Below, piece by piece: positions 43,076-52,178 of a stretch of 64,000 bases of DNA. A program made the position numbers and the translations under genes. This stretch comes from Acrocarpospora phusangensis. Lineage in GTDB: Bacteria; Actinomycetota; Actinomycetes; Streptosporangiales; Streptosporangiaceae. Numbering within the stretch: position 1 is the stretch's first letter; each line of letters starts with the position of its first letter. The stretch covers positions 119,989-183,988 of the forward strand of contig NZ_BOOA01000006.1 of NCBI RefSeq assembly GCF_016862995.1. The letters are read 5' to 3'. The notes under the pieces are model-generated. The model was not told where the DNA came from and made no database searches. It was given only the letters and a program-made list of their open reading frames with translations.

Positions 43076-43162
43076 CGGAGAGTCCCGCATCCGATGACAT
43101 GCGGCGCCCTCCGCGACCAGAAGACCGACGGCTCTGCGCCTGCCGAAACCTCGTCATGCAGA

Positions 43163-43225
43163 TCAGGCGGCACGCAGGTACTCGTGGACGACGCCGCCAA
43201 GCTGATCTCGCCGTCGTACATTGAG
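43163..43225 (-). pseudogene. Possible C-terminal tail of an integrase/transposase
   Basis: The minus strand reads NVRRRDQLGGVVHEYLRAA followed by a stop at 43163-43165. This ending resembles the C-terminus (LGGxxxEYxxAA) of integrase-core transposase proteins of streptomycetes as I recall it. Only about 20 residues remain, so the call is weak. Confidence 0.3.
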
Positions 43226-43370
43226 GAGTTATTACCCCGCGATGGCTCAGCGTTCGGGCCTTGTCGATAAGTTGGAAGCGTCAGGTTCGTCCGTGCATTC
43301 TGGGCGCTCCCCGATCGAGAGTGGCGTCGCCAGTTGGCGAGTGCTCAGACGACCAGGAGGGGGGCCGGTC

Positions 43371-44747
43371 ATGGCGATCGCCACGATCAACCCCGCGACC
43401 GGAACGACAGTCGAGACGTTTCCAGAATTGAACGATGCCGAGGTCGAGCAGAAGATCGGCATCGCCTGCGAACGATGGCGCACCTACCGGAACACCGGGT
43501 TCGACGAGCGGGCCGAGTGCATGCGGGCCGCTGCCGATCTGTTCGAGAAGGAAGTCGACGTCGCGGCTCAGCTGATGAGCACCGAGATGGGCAAGACGCT
43601 GGCCGCGGCCCATGATGAAGCGCTCAAATGCGCCCACGGCATGCGCTACTACGCCGACCATGCGGCTGAGTTCCTCGCCGACGAACCGCTGGCCGACGCG
43701 TCGGCGGTCGGGGCGAGGAGGGCTCTGGGCCGCTACCAGCCGCTGGGCGTGGTACTCGCGGTGATGCCGTGGAACTTCCCGATGTGGCAGGTGATGCGGT
43801 TCGCCGCGCCGGCGCTGATGGCGGGCAACGTCGGGCTGCTCAAACACGCTTCCAATGTGCCGCGGTGCGCGCTGTACCTGGAGGACGTCTTCCGCCGCGC
43901 CGGGTTCCCTGAGGGCTGTTTCCAGGCCCTGCTCATCTCCTCCAGGAAGGTGGAGTCGATCCTGCGCGATCCGCGGGTGGTCGCCGCGACGCTGACGGGC
44001 AGCGAACTCGCGGGCCGTTCGGTGGCCGCGATCTGCGGTGACGAGGTCAAGCACACCGTGATGGAGCTGGGCGGCAGCGACCCGTTCGTGGTGATGCCCT
44101 CGGCGGACCTGGATCGCGCCGTGGAGACCGCGGTGGCCGCCAGAGTGCAGAACAACGGGCAGTCCTGCATCGCCGCCAAGCGGTTCATCGTCCACGCCGA
44201 TGTCTACGACGCCTTCACCGAGCGGTTCGTGTCACGCATGCGCGGGCTGAAGGTCGGCGACCCGTTCGACCCGGCCACCGAAGTCGGACCGCTTGCCACC
44301 GAACAGGGCAGGGCCGACGTCGAGGAGTTGGTGGACGACGCGATCGCCGCCGGGGCCACCGCGCTGTGTGGCGGGCGGCGTCCGGACGGGCCCGGCTGGT
44401 TCTACCCGCCGACAGTCATCACCGGCATCACCCGCGACATGCGCGTCTTCGCCGAGGAGGTGTTCGGCCCGGTCGCTTCGCTGTACCGGGTGGCGGACAT
44501 CGAGGAGGCGCTGGAGATCGCCAACGCCACCAGCTTCGGCCTGGGATCCAACGCCTGGACGAACGACGAGACCGAGCAGGAGCGGTTCATCGCCGACCTG
44601 GACGCCGGCCAGGTGTTCATCAACGGCAGGACGACCTCGTACCCGGAGCTGCCCTTCGGCGGCGTCAAACGGTCCGGCTACGGCCGTGAGCTGGCCGCGC
44701 ACGGGATCCGGGAGTTCTGCAACCTCAAAACGATCTGGATGGGCTGA
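43371..44747 (+). CDS. gabD1: Succinate-semialdehyde dehydrogenase (NADP+), GabD1-type
   Basis: 458 residues from ATG 43371 (AGGAGGGGGG upstream), the same length as mycobacterial GabD1, which it matches closely from memory ([48 protein letters not shown]). Asn135, catalytic Glu232 (MELGGSDPF) and catalytic Cys266 ([12 protein letters not shown]) are all present. It oxidises succinic semialdehyde to succinate in GABA use or in the alternative TCA route. It precedes an aldo/keto reductase by 46 bases. Confidence 0.93.
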   Translation: MAIATINPATGTTVETFPELNDAEVEQKIGIACERWRTYRNTGFDERAECMRAAADLFEKEVDVAAQLMSTEMGKTLAAAHDEALKCAHGMRYYADHAAEFLADEPLADASAVGARRALGRYQPLGVVLAVMPWNFPMWQVMRFAAPALMAGNVGLLKHASNVPRCALYLEDVFRRAGFPEGCFQALLISSRKVESILRDPRVVAATLTGSELAGRSVAAICGDEVKHTVMELGGSDPFVVMPSADLDRAVETAVAARVQNNGQSCIAAKRFIVHADVYDAFTERFVSRMRGLKVGDPFDPATEVGPLATEQGRADVEELVDDAIAAGATALCGGRRPDGPGWFYPPTVITGITRDMRVFAEEVFGPVASLYRVADIEEALEIANATSFGLGSNAWTNDETEQERFIADLDAGQVFINGRTTSYPELPFGGVKRSGYGRELAAHGIREFCNLKTIWMG

Positions 44748-44793
44748 CGCGACCCCGCGCCATCGGCGTGTTCCTGAAGGAGGGGATTCTGTT

Positions 44794-45657
44794 ATGACCG
44801 CTGTGACGGCCGCCGCGTCCGGCCAGTTCATGATCGATGGCACGCTCCCCGTCAACCGCCTCGGCTACGGGACGATGCAGCTGACCGGACCCGGCGTGTG
44901 GGGGCCACCGGCCGATCCGGACGGGGCGGTGCGGGTCCTGCGCCGCGCGGCGGAGCTCGGCGTGACCCTCTTCGACACCGCGGACGCCTACGGCCCTCTG
45001 GTCGCCGAGCCGCTCCTGCACCGCGCCCTCTTCCCGTACGACGAGAGCGTCGTCATCGCCACCAAGGCGGGGTTCACCCGGCAGGGCCCCGACAAGTGGA
45101 CACCTGTCGGCAAGCCAGCCTACCTGCGCCAGCAGTGCGAGATGAGTCTGCGCATCCTCGGAGTCGACCGGATCGCGCTGCTCCAGCTGCACCGCGTCGA
45201 TCCCGAAGCGCCCCTCGAAGACCAGGTCGGCGAGTTGAAGGCGCTGCAGGACGAAGGGAAGATCGCGCACATTGGCCTGTCCGAGGTCACCGTCGACCAG
45301 ATCGAGCAGGCCCGCGCCATCGCCCCCATCGCCTCGGTGCAGAACCTGTACAACCTGACCAACCGTGCGGCGGAGGACGTGCTCGGCCACTGCGAACGCC
45401 ATCAGATCGCCTTCATCCCGTGGTTCCCGCTGGCCACCGGTGGCCTGGCGAAACCGGGCGGCCCGCTGGAGAGCATCGCGTCCCGGCTGTCGGCCACACC
45501 GTCACAGCTCGCGCTCGCATGGCTGCTGCGCCACTCGCCGGTCATGCTGCCCATTCCGGGCACGTCGTCGGTCGAACATCTGGAGCAGAACGTGGCCGCC
45601 GCGGGCGTCGAGCTGAGTGAGGACGATGTCGCCGAGCTGACCGCAGCCGTCAAATGA
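44794..45657 (+). CDS. Aldo/keto reductase
   Basis: 287 residues from ATG 44794, with AAGGAGGGG upstream. The four catalytic residues are present: D61 and Y66 (FDTADAYG), K91 (IATKAGF) and H133 (LLQLHRVD). The NADPH phosphate-binding end ([14 protein letters not shown]) is intact. The family reduces aldehydes and ketones with NADPH. Its position after gabD1 suggests the operon detoxifies or metabolises aldehydes. Confidence 0.92.
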   Translation: MTAVTAAASGQFMIDGTLPVNRLGYGTMQLTGPGVWGPPADPDGAVRVLRRAAELGVTLFDTADAYGPLVAEPLLHRALFPYDESVVIATKAGFTRQGPDKWTPVGKPAYLRQQCEMSLRILGVDRIALLQLHRVDPEAPLEDQVGELKALQDEGKIAHIGLSEVTVDQIEQARAIAPIASVQNLYNLTNRAAEDVLGHCERHQIAFIPWFPLATGGLAKPGGPLESIASRLSATPSQLALAWLLRHSPVMLPIPGTSSVEHLEQNVAAAGVELSEDDVAELTAAVK

Positions 45658-45847
45658 ACTCAGGGTCGCAGCCCTCGCCGAGGCCGACATCGAGACGTGC
45701 CCACCGGCGTCCGAGTACTCACATACAGCCTGAACTGCATGGATGAGATTTTCGGCAGGCGCGCGGTTACCATGTGCAGGACTCGCGGCTGGAGACGGAA
45801 GCGGATCGGCGCCGTCGGCCGCAAGCCCTGACCCGCAAGGAGTGGGG

Positions 45848-46585
45848 ATGGTGACACCGGTGCCTTATGGGCCGGAGTTCACGCGGCCCGAACTTCCCAT
45901 CCCGCTCGTCCCGCTACCGCGCTTCCCGGCCGTTTTCCGGGCGATCCTCCTCGGGCTCCGCGAGCCCGATTTCGGGCGGGCATGGCGATTCACCGTCGGC
46001 TGGATGACCGCCGCCATCGTCGCGGCCGCCATCGGTTTGCTGATCGCGTCTCCGCTCGTCGTGGTCGCCCAGGTCCTCGCCTGGTACGCGCTGGCGAGGG
46101 TGGTCGCGGCAGCGGCGTACGCCCGTCGGCAGCGTGCGTTCGAGCCGGCCTGGCTGGCCGCGCAGACCCGGGTACTGCGGGCGCACAGCTTCGACGTCGT
46201 CCGGCTCACCGTACGCGATGCGGCGGCCGGCACCCGCGACGTCTACGACCTGACCCGATCCGACGACGTGGACAGGCTATTGCGACGCCAGGAATCGGAG
46301 CCGGCGGGAGCGTCGCAGGCGTTCTTGGAGTTCGCCTACCGTCGTCCGTGCGGAGAGCGCGTGCTGGCGCGGATCCGGCGCGGACTGGCCGAGGTCGAGT
46401 TCATACGCCAGGACCACGCGGCGGCCCGGATCGGCTTCCCCGAGGCCACCTATCTGAGCCGCCCCCACGATACGCGGCGAGACCGGGAACAGCCCGCCCG
46501 GGTCGCCTTCTGGGTTCTGTCCGGCCCGGTACGGGTCACGGCTGCGGCTGCGGATCGGCGACCGGCCGCGCTACGCCGGGGCTAG
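45848..46585 (+). CDS. Small membrane protein of unknown function
   Basis: 245 residues from ATG 45848 with AAGGAG upstream; GTG 45851 is an alternative. Two membrane segments lie near residues 50-90 (WMTAAIVAAAIGLLIASPLVVVAQVLAWYALA) and are followed by a ~150-residue hydrophilic domain rich in Arg. No family recognised. It converges with the NACHT gene, and their 3' ends overlap by 50 bases. Confidence 0.65.
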   Translation: MVTPVPYGPEFTRPELPIPLVPLPRFPAVFRAILLGLREPDFGRAWRFTVGWMTAAIVAAAIGLLIASPLVVVAQVLAWYALARVVAAAAYARRQRAFEPAWLAAQTRVLRAHSFDVVRLTVRDAAAGTRDVYDLTRSDDVDRLLRRQESEPAGASQAFLEFAYRRPCGERVLARIRRGLAEVEFIRQDHAAARIGFPEATYLSRPHDTRRDREQPARVAFWVLSGPVRVTAAAADRRPAALRRG

Positions 46586-48587
46586 TCAGGTGGTCGGCGA
46601 GCAGGTCGTGCCGGAACTGGTAGTAGGGCCCGGATCGGCGGAGGATGCCCAGGTCGTAGGCGTCGTCGAGGAAGCGCATCAGGCGGAGCGGGGTCCGGCC
46701 GCGTAAGGCCATTGAGAGCCGTGCGCTGGTGAACCGGCCCCACGCGCTGGTGGCCATGACGGTGAGCCCGATCCCGGTCATGCCGAGGATCAGTCCGGCC
46801 GCGGCGCCGAGCAGGGCCTGCTGCCAGGTGGCGAGTTCGAACAGCCACGGGTTGGGCCCGAGCGCGTCCTTGACCCGCTGGGCGAGGCCCGACTCGAAGG
46901 ACAGCCCAAGGAACGCGCCGACCACGATGCCCATCGCGCCGCCGATCCCCCAAGCGTAGAAGACCGTTGCCCGGTCGTTGCGCAGGAAGCCGTCGGGGGT
47001 GCCCGCCTGGGTGGGCAGCGCGGGCGCGTACAGCAACCGGGCGAGGAAGAACGAGACGCCGAACGCCAGGCAGTCGATGATCACGTAGTGGAATCCGTCG
47101 AAGAGCAGCGCGACGATCACTCCGCCGGGGACGGTGCAGATCGCGCCGAACCCGAGGCTGCGAAGCACGAAGTCGGGCGGCACGCGGCGCAGGAAAGCCG
47201 GCGCGGCTTGGCGCGGCCCCTCCTGCTCGGCGAGCGAGAGCAGCAGGCCGCCGATCGCACCGACGACGAACCCGAGGACGAGGCCCGTCGTGGGCATCCC
47301 GAATACGCCGAACGCGCCCCGGCAGAGCACCGCGAAAATAGTGCCACCGAACAAGAACCGGGTGACCGGGGTGACCCAGCGGGGCACCGAGCGGTAGAGC
47401 TCCCACCACGCGAGGTCGCGCTTTTTCTGCCGCTCGAGGAACGCCGCGAGAAAACCCAGCCAGCGGGCCGCCGCCTCGGGATCCCACGATTGGCCTTCAT
47501 CGGAGTCCGGGGCCGGGCGGAACACGGCTGGAATGAATTCGGCGATCAGGAAGCGCTCTATCTCGGGCCGGGTGCCGGTGGCGACGAGCTCCGCGGGAAG
47601 CGGCCGGTCGTGCCGATATTGGGCCCGCGTGAGGTAGAGCATGAGCGGATTCCCGAGCACCGCGGCCAGTTCGCCGCCGGGGTCTGCGGCCAGTGCTTCC
47701 AGCAGCGGGCCGATCTCCGAGGATTCCGTGTACGCCCGGAGGTAGTCAGCGGCCTGCCCGGCCTCGACCGGCAGCAGCCGTACGACCGGCATCGCGCGCA
47801 TCCCATCGGCGGAGTGCGCCTCGAAACTCTCGGCGCGGCAGGTGATGGCGAACGACTGGATGCCGCTCCCGACTATCGCCTGAATCGTCGCCGCGTGCCG
47901 CTCGGGCGGCAGTTCGTCGAGCCCGTCGAAGATGGGCAGCAGCCGCTGTCGTTCGAGGAGTTTCTCCACCATGACGGCCACGCCGGTCTTCGGGTCGACG
48001 CCTTCGTTGCCGAGAAACCCGTACTCGGTCACCAGACGGTGGCTCATCCATCGCCGCAGGCTCATTCCCGCGCCCCAGGAGGACAGCGCGAGCGACACCG
48101 GGATCGGGCTCGCGTTCCCCGACCCGGCCCGGGCGAGGGTCAGCAGCAGACCCAGGCTCGTCTTGCCGGAGCCGCTGCCGCCGATGACCACCAGCCGCTT
48201 CGGCCCCTGCGGCGCGGCCAGCACCTCAACGAGGTCGTCGACGTAACCGCTCGCGGGCAGCGCTGGCACGTTCCGCCGGGTCTCCAGCCGCCACGGGATA
48301 CGGATGGAGTCACCTTCGACCAGGTCACGCCGTACCGCCTCGGACTGGGTGACCTTCCTCACCTGCTCGGCCAGGGTGGTGGCGTAGCTCTCGATCTTCT
48401 CCGCGGTGATGTCCGAGGCCGTTCCTGGGGAGGATCCCAGTGGGAACAGCACCGCGAGGACGGCCACCAGGAGGGCGGCCAGCGTGAGAATGTTTCCGGC
48501 CTGCGGGTTGTCCGTGATGAACGCCCACAGGCCCCAGGCCAGCGCGCCGACGCTCAGCAGGATGAGGATCAGTTTCTGCGGTCGCAT
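46536..48587 (-). CDS. Membrane NACHT-family NTPase, coupled to an isoprenoid synthase-like gene
   Basis: 683 residues. Two N-terminal membrane segments (LILILLSVGALAWGLWAFI, ILTLAALLVAVLAVLF) are followed by the NACHT NTPase. Walker A is GGSGSGKT (136-143) and Walker B is LPIFDGLDELP with DGLDE at 221-225. The C-terminal ~300 residues hold about eight membrane segments, then FLDDAYDLGILRRSGPYYQFRHDLLADHL. A paralogue is encoded at 58825-61170. STAND/NACHT ATPases act as switches in signalling or immunity. Start: ATG 48587 shares its A with the upstream stop (TGATG); GTG 48590 is an alternative. Confidence 0.85.
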   Translation of the reverse strand: MRPQKLILILLSVGALAWGLWAFITDNPQAGNILTLAALLVAVLAVLFPLGSSPGTASDITAEKIESYATTLAEQVRKVTQSEAVRRDLVEGDSIRIPWRLETRRNVPALPASGYVDDLVEVLAAPQGPKRLVVIGGSGSGKTSLGLLLTLARAGSGNASPIPVSLALSSWGAGMSLRRWMSHRLVTEYGFLGNEGVDPKTGVAVMVEKLLERQRLLPIFDGLDELPPERHAATIQAIVGSGIQSFAITCRAESFEAHSADGMRAMPVVRLLPVEAGQAADYLRAYTESSEIGPLLEALAADPGGELAAVLGNPLMLYLTRAQYRHDRPLPAELVATGTRPEIERFLIAEFIPAVFRPAPDSDEGQSWDPEAAARWLGFLAAFLERQKKRDLAWWELYRSVPRWVTPVTRFLFGGTIFAVLCRGAFGVFGMPTTGLVLGFVVGAIGGLLLSLAEQEGPRQAAPAFLRRVPPDFVLRSLGFGAICTVPGGVIVALLFDGFHYVIIDCLAFGVSFFLARLLYAPALPTQAGTPDGFLRNDRATVFYAWGIGGAMGIVVGAFLGLSFESGLAQRVKDALGPNPWLFELATWQQALLGAAAGLILGMTGIGLTVMATSAWGRFTSARLSMALRGRTPLRLMRFLDDAYDLGILRRSGPYYQFRHDLLADHLTSPGVARPVADPQPQP

Positions 48588-49585
48588 CACGGCGTCCGGC
48601 CGGTCCGCGGGACAGTCGGGATGGCGCTCGGTCCCCCGCGGATGAGCAGCCTGAGCGGCGTCTCGCGAAACTCGCGCGCGCTGGGGCGGCGTCGTGGCCG
48701 CCGCCGCTTGCACGCGTCGGCAGCGAGTTCGAGGAACATCATCGCGACGAACGGGCGCGCTGGGCCCTTGCCGTAGAAGGACGACAACCGCGCCCGGAGC
48801 GCCCGGAAACGCGCACCGATGTCGCTGAGCGTCAGGTCACCACGATTCACCGGCGTGGCGATGCCGTTTCTGAGGTCGGCGTCGTGGTCGAGATAGTCGT
48901 CCATGAGTTGGAGTGCTTCCCCGAGCTCCATGATCAGGTCGTGTTCCCGCACGCTCATGCGCCGCCGGATCAGCCCGAAGAGCACCAGCGCGGCGAATCC
49001 GCCCTTCCCGCGGGCTATCTTCTCGAGCTTGTCGCTCGATATCTCGGGATTTCGCTGCTCGCGGGAGAGGACCTGGAATTCGTGCAGCGCGACGAGCGAG
49101 TCGTGCAGCAGCGATCCCGGCACGTCCAGCCGGTCCGGGCCCGGGAGGCGGTCGTTGATCGCCTGATACATCCGGACCAGCAGCCGCTCGATGTCGTTTC
49201 GAGGCGTGGCCCGCCCGGTTTCAAAGAGCCCGGCCAGCCACGCGTCGACTTCGTCGCCCTCCGTGCTGTCGACCAGGTCGTCGTACAGCCGGGCCATGGA
49301 TCCGCCGAGCACCGAGACCTCGCCGTCGAATTTCTGCCGGGCCATCACGCTGTAGCTGCGGATACCGAAATTGAACGTGATCGCGGTGCCCAGCAACGCG
49401 TCGTGCATCCGCTTTCTCTCCGCCGGATCGCGCAGCACGTCGTCGATGATGGGCGCGACCGCTCGGGCGAAATCCGGCACGGCCTCCGCGGTGCCGGTCG
49501 ACGCGATCCGAATCGCGGTGGGAAGTGCGATAGCCAGATGACTGCAGTGCAGGACAGAGATCAGATCCCGGATCCCCGCGCGCAT
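48587..49585 (-). CDS. Class I isoprenoid synthase-like protein in operon with NACHT NTPase
   Basis: 332 residues from ATG 49585, which has GGAG at a 7-base spacing; ATG 49603 and 49621 are alternatives. The protein is all-helical and carries two aspartate-rich motifs in the right places: DDLVD (102-106) and DDYLDHDAD (229-237), with ARGKGGFAALVLF between them. This matches the trans-prenyl diphosphate synthase/terpene synthase fold, in which the Asp motifs bind Mg2+ and diphosphate. The rest of the sequence is unlike GGPP synthases I know, so substrate and activity are open. It is translationally coupled to the NACHT gene. Confidence 0.65.
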   Translation of the reverse strand: MRAGIRDLISVLHCSHLAIALPTAIRIASTGTAEAVPDFARAVAPIIDDVLRDPAERKRMHDALLGTAITFNFGIRSYSVMARQKFDGEVSVLGGSMARLYDDLVDSTEGDEVDAWLAGLFETGRATPRNDIERLLVRMYQAINDRLPGPDRLDVPGSLLHDSLVALHEFQVLSREQRNPEISSDKLEKIARGKGGFAALVLFGLIRRRMSVREHDLIMELGEALQLMDDYLDHDADLRNGIATPVNRGDLTLSDIGARFRALRARLSSFYGKGPARPFVAMMFLELAADACKRRRPRRRPSAREFRETPLRLLIRGGPSAIPTVPRTGRTP

Positions 49586-49727
49586 AGTCACGCTCCAGAC
49601 CATGGCCTCGGCATGCGGCATTAGCCGAATACTCGCACGCCCCGTACCGGCCCATCCACCCTCCTGCCCTGACCGAACAGTTGAAGTTTGCGGAGTCGGC
49701 CTTTGGTTCCTGACCGGCGTCCTTCGC

Positions 49728-50417
49728 TCAGGAAGACACCGAGGCGGCCCTGGTCTCCGTCAGGAGCTTCCACGCGAGGATCGTGAGCCACTGCAGGGGG
49801 CCGAGGATCAGGAACAAGTAGAACCCGGGGATACCCAGTTCGGGAACCAGATCTCCCACGATGAACAGCGGGAGGAGCGCGATACCGGTCACCAGGGACC
49901 AGCGGGCCTGGAAGGACCAGCCCGGGGTTCGGCGCAGGCGCCACCAGGTCGCGAACGTCGCCGCCAGCAGGGCCAGCATGAGGCCGAAGAATCCGATGGT
50001 GTGGATGGCCCCCGGCAGCGGGTTCGCGTTGGTGAAGCCGCCTTCGCAGTCACAGCGTGCGGTCTCCGCCAGCAGGGCCAGGCCGAGCAGGGCCAGGGGC
50101 ACCAGCGTCGCCACCCGTCCGCCGGGGACGCGGTGCAGACCGGCGGTCAGGACGAGGGTCGATAGGCCGATGATCGCGAACGCGGCGTACTGGAGCAACC
50201 CGTAGGGACCCCAGGCGTTGACGCTGACCGGGCTGGTCGTGAGGGGGTCCTGGCCGGCCGAGACGAGCCAGTCGTACTGGAGGATGACGGTGACCGCTAT
50301 CAACGCGGCGAACAGGACCGGTCCCGCGAGGGCGAACAATGACAGGGTTCGCGGAAATGCCGGTCGGCCGGACGCGCTCGTGGAAGAGGATTGGAGTTCG
50401 GGGTTACGGAGCCTCAT
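49728..50417 (-). CDS. DUF998-like polytopic membrane protein
   Basis: 229 residues from ATG 50417. There are about six membrane segments, with the first at LFALAGPVLFAALIAVTVIL. DCEGGFTNANPLPGAIHTIGFFG, with its Asp-Cys and His, is the conserved middle part of DUF998 proteins. The C-terminus (FYLFLILGPLQWLTILAWKLL) fits too. Members are of unknown function. Confidence 0.75.
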   Translation of the reverse strand: MRLRNPELQSSSTSASGRPAFPRTLSLFALAGPVLFAALIAVTVILQYDWLVSAGQDPLTTSPVSVNAWGPYGLLQYAAFAIIGLSTLVLTAGLHRVPGGRVATLVPLALLGLALLAETARCDCEGGFTNANPLPGAIHTIGFFGLMLALLAATFATWWRLRRTPGWSFQARWSLVTGIALLPLFIVGDLVPELGIPGFYLFLILGPLQWLTILAWKLLTETRAASVSS

Positions 50418-50586
50418 GTGAATCGTTCCCTTCGACGACCCCGGAACGGGGTGTTCACGAACGAGAATGAGACTCGCTCTTTGGAAGCTCCTTGGAACCC
50501 GGTTGTGGCCGCCTGAACGCGTGGACGGATTCTGTCGTCCACCGGTGACATCCATCTTCTCGACCGTGACGATCTACGATCGGCGG

Positions 50587-51261
50587 TCAGGTGTTTTCGC
50601 CGGTCGTTTCGTGCGGTTCGCCCACCGGTTTGGACTCTGGGGATCCCCGCTGGCGGAGGTAGATCGAGAAGACCACCATGGACAGGACGGCCAGCAGTTC
50701 CGACTGCCAGTTCTGAAAGGTCCGGTTCCAGAAGTCGCCGGACATGACGTAGCCGTCCCAGCCGACGGGATCTTGCAGCTGGGCGAGCCGCTGCCGGTTG
50801 TAGGCGGCCGTGCCGGCCACTGACTGGGCCAGCCACGACAAGACGAACACTGCGCCCATGAGCAGGCCGAGCGAGTTGCCGTACAGGTGACGGCGCAGGC
50901 CGGTGGCGCGCGCCCATGCCGGGCTGCCGGGAACGGCATAGCGACCGGTACGCGACTCCTCCTCGCTGAAGCCCTGCTCCGGGTGTTTCTTGGACTCCGG
51001 GGATCCTCGCTGGACCAGCCAGGCGGTGATGAGGATGAACAGCAGGAACTGCAGGTATTCCGATTGCCAGTTCTCGGCCACGTTCACCGCGAAATCCGAT
51101 GAGGTGACGAAGGCCGCCCAGCTGATGGGCGTCCCGCCCTCGGCGAGCTGCTGATCGTTGTACTCAGCGGTGCCCGCGAGGGACTGCCCGGCCAGCGCGA
51201 GCAGGAAGGTGATCAGAAAGAACAGGCTGAGCGCGTTGCCCGACAGGAAACGGCGCATCAC
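50587..51261 (-). CDS. DUF6766-type membrane protein with internal duplication
   Basis: 224 residues made of two halves (~1-100 and ~115-215), each with two membrane segments. Both have NALSLFF/NSLGLLM, then GTA-YN-Q-LA, then W and the exit motif NWQSE(Y/L)L followed by QRGSPESK. The repeated NWQSE...QRGSPESK makes the duplication plain. The start is GTG 51261 or ATG 51258; both overlap the 27-residue gene upstream. DUF6766 is a family name from memory; its function is unknown. Confidence 0.75.
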   Translation of the reverse strand: MMRRFLSGNALSLFFLITFLLALAGQSLAGTAEYNDQQLAEGGTPISWAAFVTSSDFAVNVAENWQSEYLQFLLFILITAWLVQRGSPESKKHPEQGFSEEESRTGRYAVPGSPAWARATGLRRHLYGNSLGLLMGAVFVLSWLAQSVAGTAAYNRQRLAQLQDPVGWDGYVMSGDFWNRTFQNWQSELLAVLSMVVFSIYLRQRGSPESKPVGEPHETTGENT

Positions 51262-51341
51262 CGGCCCCCCAAACCTGCGGCGAACATCAGGCCCAAGCCC
51301 ACCACGAGGATGACCAGCGTGGTCACGAACATCACTCGCAT
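51258..51341 (-). CDS. 27-residue single-span membrane micro-protein
   Basis: ATG 51341 encodes MRVMFVTTLVILVVGLGLMF and seven more residues ending GLGGR. It is a single hydrophobic span. Its stop overlaps the start of the DUF6766 gene as GTGA, and it begins 11 bases after the lipoprotein gene ends. Tight spacing on both sides supports it as a real, translationally coupled gene. Confidence 0.6.
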   Translation of the reverse strand: MRVMFVTTLVILVVGLGLMFAAGLGGR

Positions 51342-51352
51342 GCGTCCCGCTT

Positions 51353-51754
51353 TCAGCCGATGGCGCATTGGTAGGGGCGCTGGTCCTGGGGACGGCACCC
51401 GCCCGCCCTGATCCGCCATCCCTGGGCGGACCGATGCAGGAAAAGGGTGTCGCCGGTCAGCCGGGCCTGCGCCTCATTCCCCCACACGGCGACCTTTTCC
51501 ACCTTCCCCGCGCCGGGCAGCCGCAACTTCAGCAACGCGGTGGCGCACTCGCCCTCAGCCGAGGCCATTGGGGTCAGCGTCTGGGCGGCCGACTCCGTCA
51601 GCAACGCGCATGCCCTGACCCCGTCTCCGCCGCGTACGGCGGCGTAGAAATCCCCGGCGACCTTTGAGACCTGGCCGTCCTGCCCCGACGCGCATGCCCC
51701 GGCGAGTGGCAGTACGAGCACGGCCATCCACATCCTTGTCATCCCCGTCTTCAC
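51353..51754 (-). CDS. Small lipoprotein
   Basis: 133 residues. The signal peptide (MWMAVLVLPLAGAC) ends in the lipobox LAGAC, so the mature protein is attached to the outer face of the membrane through its Cys. The ~110-residue domain (VAGDFYAAVRGGDGVRACALL ... ALLKLRLPG ... SAQGWRIRAGGCRP) looks like an NTF2/DUF4878-like fold with two further cysteines. GGAGG lies upstream of the GTG at 51754. It heads an operon with the 27-residue protein and the DUF6766 protein. Confidence 0.75.
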   Translation of the reverse strand: MKTGMTRMWMAVLVLPLAGACASGQDGQVSKVAGDFYAAVRGGDGVRACALLTESAAQTLTPMASAEGECATALLKLRLPGAGKVEKVAVWGNEAQARLTGDTLFLHRSAQGWRIRAGGCRPQDQRPYQCAIG

Positions 51755-51790
51755 AATGGCCTCCTACCCACCACACCGGTAGCAGTCCAG

Positions 51791-51844
51791 TCAGGCGTTG
51801 ATCGCGCCCTTGGTCGCGGCGTAGTCGATCAGGGTCCTGTTACC
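51791..51844 (-). pseudogene. Fragment of a short-chain dehydrogenase active-site region
   Basis: The minus strand reads GNRTLIDYAATKGAINA and stops at 51791-51793. YAATKGAI is the catalytic Tyr-x-x-x-Lys segment of SDR oxidoreductases (compare YxxxKGAxxAFT). Only this piece remains, fused to the broken BrkB gene. Confidence 0.5.
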
Positions 51845-52091
51845 GCGCAACCGCCCCCTCCTTCGCGAACGCCACCGCGCCCGGCTGGGTGGCCGACTGG
51901 CCGACCAGGCCGAGGAGGGACACCACGGCGAGCAGGGCCGGGAAGATCGACAGGATCGCGTAGTAGGTCAGCGCCGCCGCCCAGTCGGTGACCTTGTCCT
52001 CCTGGAACTCCTTGAGGGTGCGCCGGAGCACCTGCCACCAGGAGCGTCTGAGCACGTCGGTCGGGCGGTCGGGGGCCCGGCGCTCACTCAT
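51840..52091 (-). pseudogene. Truncated YihY/BrkB-family membrane protein
   Basis: ATG 52091 encodes 83 residues: RRTLKEFQEDKVTDWAAALTYYAILSIFPALL is the clear N-terminus of the BrkB/YihY family, which is normally ~280-400 residues with six membrane spans. Here it ends after the first span at TAA 51840-51842, at the junction with the SDR fragment. A deletion has removed the rest, so the protein is probably non-functional. Confidence 0.75.
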
Positions 52092-52178
52092 GGGCGTCCG
52101 CCTACCCTGAGGCCGTGGCCGCAAGCGCGAGACCCGCGCCCGTTCGCCCCGCCAGGGTGGTTTGGAAAGAGATCAGAA

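Noticed and set aside
43072..43224. 50-residue frame starting GTG with a GTGA overlap to the membrane-anchored protein
   Set aside because: Arg-rich composition without structure, and it overlaps the likely integrase tail on the other strand. The overlap alone is not enough.
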